A stretch of DNA of 10,560 nt from HGM04593 sp045588345 (GTDB taxonomy: Bacteria > Bacteroidota > Bacteroidia > Bacteroidales > Bacteroidaceae). Below the pieces are notes generated by a model, which searched no databases, was not told where the DNA came from, and saw only the letters and a list, made by a program, of their open reading frames with translations. The DNA lies in assembly GCA_045588345.1 (NCBI GenBank), contig JAZNDZ010000015.1, positions 1-10,560 on the forward strand. Reading direction: 5' to 3'. Of this stretch, positions 7,801 through 10,560 are shown one piece after another (positions within the stretch are counted from its first letter, which is position 1; every line of letters starts with the position of its first letter). The position numbers were made by a program, and so were the translations under genes.

Positions 7801-8639
7801 AGCTTGGTCTCATTGTTGGTACCGACCCGGGTTGCGTATCTAACCTCGGTGCTCTTGAGACTGTTCTCGCAAACGGTCAGAAGGTAGTTGCAGATTCTGC
7901 ATACGCTGACGCTCCTGCTGCAGCAGCAGCTCTTGCAAAGGAAATTGCTGCTGTTAACAGCCTTGAGAAGAATCCTATGGTTGAGGGTGTTTACCAGGTA
8001 GTTTCTGCAGTCGCAGAGTTTGCAGAGACAAAGGCTCTCTATGCTACTGTAGATGATGAGGGTACCCAGTCATTCCGTTGGAAGACTCTTGAGCAGGACA
8101 ACATTGACTTCTACTTCCACTTCACAAAGTCTTCAGATGGTGCTGACCTTGAAGCCGGTGAATTGATTGAAGAGGGTCAGGGAGATTTGGTTTACAACAT
8201 CCGTGCTATTGCAACAACTGAACCAGGTGTAGCATACTACATTGGTGAGGCTACAGCACAGTCAACTCCGATAGAATTGTTCGCTGATGCTTACTCTAAT
8301 TACCTTGTACTCAATGCTACAGGTTCAGCGTTTACATTCCGTCTTGCAGGCGAAGGCGCAGGCATGTGTATCCACGCTAACGGCCACGGTGGCGGTTCAG
8401 GTAACGAGGGTAACATCGTTTACTGGGACGGTGGTGCCGGTGCTTCACAGTGGTACTTGAGAAAAGTTGACTATGAGACATCAATCGATGACTTCGTAGC
8501 CGAGGGTACTGAGGCTGTTGCAGTTTCATACTTCACACCTTCTGGTGCTGCAGTTCCTGCTCCTGTAAAGGGTATCAACATTGTTGTTACAGTTTACGCA
8601 AACGGCGTAGTTGAAACTAAAAAGGTATTGGTTAAGTAA
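4890..8639 (+). CDS. Secreted multidomain protein: two discoidin-like units, trefoil-like module, sorting tail
   Basis: This is a 1249-residue exported protein with no enzyme motif that I recognise. The ATG at 4890 begins a clear signal peptide (MKKNLFLAGALALF...VSAQ, 1-22). An in-frame GTG at 4812 would place 26 extra residues ahead of it, inside the leader. A discoidin (F5/8 type C, CBM32)-like unit occurs twice. Copy 1 has F-A-I-G-E at 84-88, then D-G-N-L-N-N-F-F-H-S-V-W and an R-P-N segment. Copy 2 has I-A-I-G-E at 613-617, then D-G-N-F-G-A-Q-G-Y-Y-H-S-P-W. Each copy ends at Ala-Asp-Gly (211 and 748) and leads into a beta-rich stretch. Acidic helical segments lie at 394-550 and about 970-1028. 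Residues 1030-1194 are trefoil-like and end in C-I-H...W-D-G-G-A-G-A-S-Q-W. The tail (1214-1249), ending T-K-K-V-L-V-K, resembles a type IX sorting signal. Carbohydrate binding alongside the divergent M60 peptidase is the likely role; this is inferred from domains and context. Confidence 0.85.
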   Translation: MKKNLFLAGALALFAVVGVSAQNWSRTLATGTTGEQITHDVNGTSVTQYRAETALIQNAGATGVRYTVMQTGALNQLKRVGPCFAIGEIFVLDAAGDTIDYTVTSNAGHNELTGGADGAGLPAVNDGNLNNFFHSVWNDSYAIDEYHYLELTFEKSVDAFQLVWYTRPNQHQNRPLVIGLTNPGVTFTEDMLFAEYEFELGEQVTKDADIADGGAFTFFVEGPAEFGETQGNGNIFVSLSGYETGANTEASPHTMVQLIPNGKGGFVLYQPVSATYYGSADKWTDAYNGLNGWQRATDDATRLGQFEITATGNGDFEITTYATRQYADDAWVDYDEPLKLWVGYDMRGNLKIFDEDHKNALEQEDYTQGFGLPVDFGFDIYRANVNKDMVPDKTVAEMCEEVLASTIKLAEEKQEEYADVVNEGYDYDGAADVLAEAIDAANTAKADADLAGAFEAKAAIDAAIAMLVAQKANYYEELYSSVKDEVESNLADFPYTQDETGMYTQASMDILAQVEELYGNALQYEEYSYSQIEAMYAQIDSLFEQLEGTKLAFTEFPAIVSDIPADNFPYSELPNNAVWKNNVNLVSKVEGIRLTFLDRHKGNANDPGNFPMIAIGELKVYDGEGNEVTLTEENFVANHTETQEGFESTVARLCDGNFGAQGYYHSPWSGNEPQEYIYIDITFPDEMESFSFEVYSRDKSTSGNQISLFPMKVAITEVGVAYDPLLFVENPYNVYVGEKVTSVDQITADGLYVIKGLLNTQKVWKEVTEGEGEEAVTTIKEVEPQGTAMFYHGTDRFHAADAAVRAQGVYRFVPNGDGTFKALSLGLGKYWPSTEETGFVGDKSTFEADKAAKLNIVASTNVEGAFLMYEMIEGLTTQADSIDTDEDGILDEAGTLYQTPYVMFMDWANSLATRPVTDPQPVETSAELADNWGDAQCFNKENGEAEWEIYKVTMDNPDFFYLTNLTGAFDKLGLIVGTDPGCVSNLGALETVLANGQKVVADSAYADAPAAAAALAKEIAAVNSLEKNPMVEGVYQVVSAVAEFAETKALYATVDDEGTQSFRWKTLEQDNIDFYFHFTKSSDGADLEAGELIEEGQGDLVYNIRAIATTEPGVAYYIGEATAQSTPIELFADAYSNYLVLNATGSAFTFRLAGEGAGMCIHANGHGGGSGNEGNIVYWDGGAGASQWYLRKVDYETSIDDFVAEGTEAVAVSYFTPSGAAVPAPVKGINIVVTVYANGVVETKKVLVK

Positions 8640-8661
8640 TTGACCACGACTTTAATGATAG

Positions 8662-8691
8662 AAAATGGGACCTTCGGGTCCCATTTTTTTT
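8662..8691 (+). terminator. Rho-independent terminator after the discoidin-like protein gene
   Basis: An 11-bp stem (8662-8672 with 8677-8687) is closed by the very stable C(UUCG)G tetraloop and runs into a T8 tract (8684-8691). It begins 22 bp after the stop codon. Confidence 0.92.
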
Positions 8692-8935
8692 GTTCTCCCA
8701 TTTGTGGCTTGCCCACCACCAGATTGTTTCGTATAAAATTATCCGTCGTCGTCATCTCTGTAGGAAGAGATTCAAAAGACACCTAAAGAATATATTCACC
8801 TCAACCGTGATTACAACACTGCATGATGATTACCGCTTTCTGCGGAGAAACCATAAAACAATATGGCAATAATAGCACCATTTACAGCAATGTTTCAAAA
8901 AAAACTCAATCCGTAAAATTTTTCTTGAAAAATTC
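8692..8935. other. Intergenic stretch with nothing recognised
   Basis: About 240 bp between the terminator of the large secreted protein and the tRNA promoter. Short open frames exist on both strands, but none has a credible start, promoter or recognisable motif, and stops are frequent. It may be decayed sequence; I see no repeat or structure in it worth naming. Confidence 0.5.
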
Positions 8936-8966
8936 TTGCACAGTTCATAATCATGACGTATCTTTG
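8936..8966 (+). promoter_or_regulatory. Promoter of tRNA-Ser
   Basis: A -33 TTG (8936-8938) is followed after 20 bp by TATCTTTG (8959-8966), an exact match to the Bacteroidetes -7 consensus. The predicted start near 8973 leaves a 5' leader of about 40 nt before the mature tRNA. Confidence 0.75.
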
Positions 8967-9013
8967 CAAAGTCAAAACGGGAAAGACCACATTCCCAAGC
9001 AGAAATAACCTTT

Positions 9014-9098
9014 GGAGAGGTGGCAGAGTGGTCGATTGCACCGGTCTTGAAAACCGACGTACTGAGAGGTACCGGGGGTTCGAATCCCTCCCTCTCCG
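9014..9098 (+). tRNA. tRNA-Ser (anticodon UGA)
   Basis: An 85-nt class II tRNA. The acceptor stem pairs GGAGAGG (9014-9020) with CCTCTCC (9091-9097), and the discriminator base is G9098. The anticodon loop CTTGAAA (9046-9052) carries TGA at 9048-9050, which reads UCA and other UCN serine codons. The long variable arm pairs GTAC (9059-9062) with GTAC (9069-9072). The T arm is GGGGG-TTCGAAT-CCCTC (9074-9090). The outermost anticodon-stem pair is C9041 against A9057, a mismatch; the other four pairs are canonical. A 3' CCA is not encoded; the gene is followed by CA and then A-rich sequence. Confidence 0.97.
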
Positions 9099-9099
9099 C

Positions 9100-9158
9100 A
9101 AAAAGAAAAGCAGACAGAAACTCAAATTTATTTGAAGGTTTGTCTGCTTTTTCTTTTT
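9100..9158 (+). terminator. Terminator of the tRNA-Ser transcript
   Basis: An A-rich arm (9100-9116, ending GCAGACA) pairs with TGTCTGC followed by T5-C-T5 (9141-9158), giving about 17 bp with one unpaired base. A small inner hairpin, TCAAA/TTTGA (9122-9126 with 9131-9135), fills the loop. The stem starts two bases after the tRNA ends. Confidence 0.8.
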
Positions 9159-9197
9159 GCAAGGATGCCCGCGGCAGCGCAAGGGGTGGACAAAGTC

Positions 9198-9215
9198 AAT
9201 CCCTCCCTCTCCGCA
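9198..9215 (+). repeat. Exact 18-bp copy of the tRNA-Ser 3' end (attachment-site-like)
   Basis: Bases 9198-9215 (AATCCCTCCCTCTCCGCA) repeat bases 9083-9100 exactly: the 3' half of the tRNA T arm, the 3' acceptor strand and the next two bases. Site-specific integrases commonly use tRNA 3' ends and leave such duplications at element borders. Only 115 bp separate the copies and no integrase is present, so this would be a scar or the remains of a deleted element. A decayed tandem tRNA copy is the main alternative, but sequence left of 9198 shows no tRNA fold. Confidence 0.55.
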
Positions 9216-9246
9216 GCAAAGGGTGTAAATGGCTCACCTGCAAAAG

Positions 9247-9277
9247 TTGGGGGGATGATATAAAAATATTATCTTCG
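9247..9277 (+). promoter_or_regulatory. Promoter of the transposase-like fragment
   Basis: TTG (9247-9249) is followed after 20 bp by TATCTTCG (9270-9277), one base off the -7 consensus. Transcription would start near 9284, just ahead of the ATG at 9298. It fits as the native promoter inside the left end of an insertion sequence. Confidence 0.45.
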
Positions 9278-9297
9278 CATAGTTAAAATAAAGTACT

Positions 9298-9396
9298 ATG
9301 CAGGACGAAAAAATACTACTGGAATTAGCCCGTTTGATATTGCCATCAGGTTTTGTTGAGAATTTCAAGAAAAAAAACAAAAACCCCTCAACATAA
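9298..9396 (+). pseudogene. Truncated transposase-like N-terminus (insertion sequence remnant)
   Basis: The ATG at 9298 opens a 32-codon frame: M-Q-D-E-K-I-L-L-E-L-A-R-L-I-L-P-S-G-F-V-E-N-F, then a Lys/Asn run and a stop. The first 23 residues resemble, from memory, the opening of Bacteroidetes insertion-sequence transposase first ORFs of the ISAon1 type (short leader, L-A-R-L-x-L-P-E/S-G, then a phenylalanine segment). The remaining 9 codons read through an A-rich tract and the terminator of hicB, so the real coding part ends near 9366, where the terminator-repeat sequence begins. A promoter lies 20-50 bp upstream. No right end of the element, terminal repeat or further transposase sequence is visible. 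Family assignment is tentative; the abrupt truncation is directly visible. Confidence 0.45.
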
Positions 9397-9407
9397 ATGC
9401 TGAGGGG
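9370..9407 (-). terminator. Terminator of the hicAB operon (copy 1 of a duplicated terminator)
   Basis: On the minus strand CCCCTCA (9407-9401 complement) pairs with TGAGGGG (9390-9384 complement), followed by TTTTTGTTTTTTTT. It begins 30 bp past the hicB stop. A nearly identical 39-bp copy lies at 10296-10334 after the second hicB. Confidence 0.85.
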
Positions 9408-9436
9408 TAAAAGTCAAGTAAAATAAAAGGTGTTAA

Positions 9437-9847
9437 TCAAGCGAATTTTACCTGACTCAAATCGTTGCCAAAGGCATTAAGAGCCTTCTGCATTTTTTCA
9501 ACAGTCTTCTTGCTGGGAGTTCTGCGGCCAGTAAGATAATGACTCAACTGTCCTTGTGCAATTCCGGTTATTCGCTGTAACCCTGCAAGAGAGAGCTTAT
9601 CCTTGTAGAATGCAAGAAAAGAGGGTACATCATAGGAAAACTCAAATTCCAACTCCTCATTTAATTCCTTGCCTTCTTCTTTCAAGAAATCTTTCATCTC
9701 AACATAACTTGCATTGAAATCATTGATAGCCTCTTGTGCGCTATCTCCAACACCAATCAATCCAAAGGGTAATTTATTGTCATCAGGCATATACGCACCG
9801 AAACCACCCTCTTTTCCTCTTTCAATAAATACTCTAATCTTTCTCAT
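9437..9847 (-). CDS. hicB: HicB-family antitoxin with C-terminal helix-turn-helix
   Basis: This 136-residue protein is the antitoxin of a type II HicAB pair. Residues 1 to about 60 form the HicB partial RNase H-like fold: short strands with G-G-F-G-A-Y-M-P at 14-21, then a G-D-S-A-Q-E-A-I segment (34-41) leading into a helix. In this family that part binds and blocks HicA. An acidic linker (55-72, rich in Glu) connects to a helix-turn-helix (about 85-130) with L-Q-R-I-T-G-I-A-Q-G-Q-L-S-H-Y at 90-104 and G-R-R-T-P-S-K-K at 107-114, which would bind the operator upstream of hicA. The gene starts 27 bp after hicA, in the toxin-first order usual for this family. A hairpin lies in the gap, and a terminator follows. 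Confidence 0.9.
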   Translation of the reverse strand: MRKIRVFIERGKEGGFGAYMPDDNKLPFGLIGVGDSAQEAINDFNASYVEMKDFLKEEGKELNEELEFEFSYDVPSFLAFYKDKLSLAGLQRITGIAQGQLSHYLTGRRTPSKKTVEKMQKALNAFGNDLSQVKFA

Positions 9848-9862
9848 ACTGCTATTTTTTTT

Positions 9863-9898
9863 AGAGATTGGGAGTTAAAATTTAACTCCCGAATCTCT
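9863..9898 (-). promoter_or_regulatory. Strong hairpin across the hicA stop codon, in the hicA-hicB gap
   Basis: GGGAGTTAAA (9870-9879) pairs perfectly with TTTAACTCCC (9881-9890). The stem extends outward as AGAGATT/AATCTCT (9863-9869 with 9892-9898) around one bulged base, 17 bp in all. In the minus-strand mRNA it swallows the hicA stop and is followed by A8, then the hicB start 16 nt away. There is no U tract, so it is not an intrinsic terminator. It could be an RNA-processing or translation-control element that sets the toxin:antitoxin ratio (inference). Confidence 0.5.
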
Positions 9899-10066
9899 TT
9901 TGATTGACATTAATGTTCCTTTCATTACTTCCTCAGAACCATGGTGGCTTGTTCTGAAATACTTGTCCGTTATCGGACTGTACCATAATGGGTGCCCTCC
10001 CATTGTTCGTCCGGTGTCGTAGCAACCGGCTTTCTTTAAGATTCTGTGTAGTTCGTTGTATTTCAT
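9875..10066 (-). CDS. hicA: HicA-family mRNA interferase toxin
   Basis: A 63-residue toxin, the usual HicA size, with the double-stranded-RNA-binding-like fold of the family. M-K-Y-N-E-L-H-R-I-L-K-K-A-G-C-Y opens it, G-G-H-P-L-W-Y at 23-29 carries His25 at the position of the family's catalytic histidine, and H-H-G-S-E-E-V (41-47) and a final helix with M-S-I-K-R-D-S-G (53-60) follow. HicA cleaves mRNA and arrests growth unless HicB is bound. The start at 10066 is preferred to the in-frame ATG at 10090, because the upstream ATG overlaps the -7 box and would precede the predicted transcription start near 10083. First gene of the hicA-hicB operon. Confidence 0.9.
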   Translation of the reverse strand: MKYNELHRILKKAGCYDTGRTMGGHPLWYSPITDKYFRTSHHGSEEVMKGTLMSIKRDSGVKF

Positions 10067-10089
10067 TTTGTTTTGCTTGATTAACGACA

Positions 10090-10120
10090 CAAAGATAGTG
10101 ATATTATTTTTAATATCAAA
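10090..10120 (-). promoter_or_regulatory. Promoter of the hicAB operon
   Basis: On the minus strand TTTG (10120-10117) is separated by 19 bp from TATCTTTG (10097-10090), both exact consensus matches. The predicted start near 10083 gives a leader of under 20 nt before the hicA ATG at 10066. Confidence 0.82.
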
Positions 10121-10145
10121 AAAATGATATTATTTTTCGTATCAT
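10099..10145. promoter_or_regulatory. Repeat-rich operator of hicAB
   Basis: TGATATTATTTTT occurs twice in direct orientation (10099-10111 and 10125-10137), 26 bp apart. The first copy is part of the perfect inverted repeat GATATTA-TTTT-TAATATC (10100-10117). The second is part of ATGATA...TATCAT (10124-10129 with 10140-10145). The array fills the -33/-7 spacer and continues upstream of the promoter, as expected for autorepression by the helix-turn-helix of HicB. Confidence 0.6.
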
Positions 10146-10228
10146 AATGGTTTTTTTTGAAAAATTCGGGGGCTTACAGCAGTTATGAATACGATGAATG
10201 CAACAATAGCAAAAATTAGAAATTCCAT
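10142..10228 (-). CDS. Possible 28-residue single-span membrane peptide
   Basis: ATG at 10228-10226 opens a 28-codon frame ending in TGA at 10144-10142. The first 18 residues (MEFLIFAIVAFIVFITAV) are almost wholly hydrophobic, enough for one membrane span. They are followed by S-P-R-I-F-Q and a Lys-Lys-Pro-Leu end, so the layout is a hydrophobic span with a basic tail. That layout is shared by many small inner-membrane proteins and by type I toxins, though I recognise no specific family. A near-consensus -7 box, TATCTTTA (10261-10254), lies 26 bp upstream, but no -33 TTTG is at the right spacing (the nearest is 13 bp away). Its last codons overlap the hicAB operator. The frame is short, and chance cannot be excluded. 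Confidence 0.35.
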   Translation of the reverse strand: MEFLIFAIVAFIVFITAVSPRIFQKKPL

Positions 10229-10295
10229 AACCTTTACCGTTTGAGTGAGGTTGTAAAGATACGCATTTATAGGACAAATGTCTATGACAAAAGGC

Positions 10296-10334
10296 AAAAA
10301 AACAAAAACCCCTCAACATATCAATGCTGAGGGG
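10296..10334 (-). terminator. Terminator of the second hicB gene (copy 2 of the duplicated terminator)
   Basis: CCCCTCA (10309-10315) and TGAGGGG (10328-10334) form the stem; in the minus-strand RNA it is followed by U5-G-U7. It matches 9371-9407 for 24 bases, then differs by two extra bases in the loop, then matches for 12 more. Confidence 0.8.
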
Positions 10335-10352
10335 CGTGTAAAGATTGAGAAA

Positions 10353-10408
10353 CCCCTTGCGCGGCTCAACGCAAGGGGCAGTGTCAAACAACGCTTAATG
10401 AAAAGCGT
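10353..10408 (-). other. Two further hairpins downstream of the second hicB
   Basis: CCCCTTGCG (10353-10361) pairs with CGCAAGGGG (10370-10378) around an 8-base loop. ACGCTT (10391-10396) pairs with AAGCGT (10403-10408). On the minus strand they follow the hicB stop in order and precede the terminator. The 9-bp stem is followed only by TTTCTC, so it is at best a weak terminator. They may protect the 3' end of the mRNA. Confidence 0.4.
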
Positions 10409-10415
10409 GAGCCTT

Positions 10416-10560
10416 TTAGAGTGTAATAGAGAGCAGTTCCGAAGCGAAGCGGCGCAATCCTTTGCTTATGCGCTCTATCTGCTGTTTACGTGGTTTTGAA
10501 CGGCGGTTAAGATAGTTTGAGAGTTGCTTTTGGTTTACTCCTGTAATGCGTTCCATACCG
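10416..10560 (-). CDS. Second HicB-type antitoxin, C-terminal helix-turn-helix (runs off right edge)
   Basis: The last 47 codons of a minus-strand gene lie in the window, with stop TAA at 10418-10416; the start is beyond base 10560. The visible part is a helix-turn-helix: G-M-E-R-I-T-G-V-N-Q-K-Q-L-S-N-Y-L, then R-S-K-P-R-K-Q-Q-I-E-R-I, ending E-L-L-S-I-T-L. It aligns without gaps to residues 89-135 of the HicB encoded at 9437-9847, with about 19 of 47 positions identical, and fits the usual end of Bacteroidetes HicB proteins. The N-terminal HicB part and any partner hicA would lie outside the window, so another antitoxin sharing this DNA-binding end cannot be excluded. A similar plus-strand frame over the same bases is a shadow. 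Confidence 0.75.
   Translation of the reverse strand, partial: GMERITGVNQKQLSNYLNRRSKPRKQQIERISKGLRRFASELLSITL

Noticed and set aside
8830..9162. Minus-strand open frame of 110 codons reading through the tRNA, with text like REGFEPPVPLS
   Set aside because: This is the familiar false protein produced by translating the antisense strand of tRNA-Ser. A second antisense frame (8895-9182) and a sense frame (9020-9286) are shadows for the same reason.
9863..9898. The hicA-hicB hairpin as an intrinsic terminator
   Set aside because: In the minus-strand transcript it is followed by A8, not a U tract, and on the plus strand no gene ends there.
10067..10090. Earlier ATG for hicA
   Set aside because: The codon overlaps the -7 promoter element and lies upstream of the predicted transcription start.
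10116..10391. Minus-strand 91-codon frame across the hicAB operator
   Set aside because: It runs through a strong terminator and the operator, its translation is Cys/His-rich without pattern, and the small membrane peptide in another frame is more credible.
10278..10499. Plus-strand 73-codon frame across the second hicB terminator
   Set aside because: It reads through a terminator and two hairpins and opposes the hicB coding sequence; no motif or promoter.
1..10560. CRISPR array or other regularly spaced repeats
   Set aside because: No repeat recurs more than twice with regular spacing. The repeats found are terminators, palindromes, the hic operator and the tRNA-end duplication.

Overview
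The window looks like a piece of a Bacteroidales chromosome, most likely Prevotella-like and gut- or mucosa-associated. Three things suggest this: perfect or near-perfect Bacteroidetes promoters (TTTG or TTG, 19-20 bp, then TAnnTTTG); very large secreted proteins with a signal peptide at one end and a short type IX secretion-like sorting tail at the other; and A/T-rich leaders in place of obvious Shine-Dalgarno sites. No species call is possible from the sequence alone.

Left two thirds (1-8691) form a cell-surface or secreted degradation locus. A partial secreted protein runs off the left edge (minus strand). Upstream of it, in the same direction, is a 1390-residue M60 (enhancin/mucinase-type) zinc metallopeptidase with HEIGH and a downstream Glu. 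Divergent from that, across a 329-bp control region, is a 1249-residue secreted protein built from two copies of a discoidin-like plus beta-rich unit, helical spacers, a trefoil-like C-terminal module and a sorting tail. The M60 protein and its divergent neighbour share a trefoil-like module. The left partial protein shares a short Cys-containing module with the M60 protein. A palindrome of the form GCAAAwwTTTGC lies upstream of the left gene and again between the divergent pair, which suggests common control. The likely joint job is binding and proteolysis of host or dietary glycoproteins such as mucin.

Middle (8692-9215): a 240-bp stretch without visible content, then a tRNA-Ser(UGA) gene with its own promoter and terminator. 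The last 15 bp of the tRNA plus 3 bp beyond it are repeated exactly 115 bp downstream, as expected of an attachment-site scar.

Right end (9216-10560) is a mosaic accessory patch. It holds a promoter and the first roughly 23 codons of a transposase-like gene, cut off where a hicB terminator begins. Next come a complete hicAB toxin-antitoxin operon (minus strand) with a repeat-rich operator, a 28-codon ORF for a single-span membrane peptide, and the 3' end of a second hicB-type antitoxin with a nearly identical terminator. The whole patch has the look of a genomic-island edge at tRNA-Ser, with stacked toxin-antitoxin modules.
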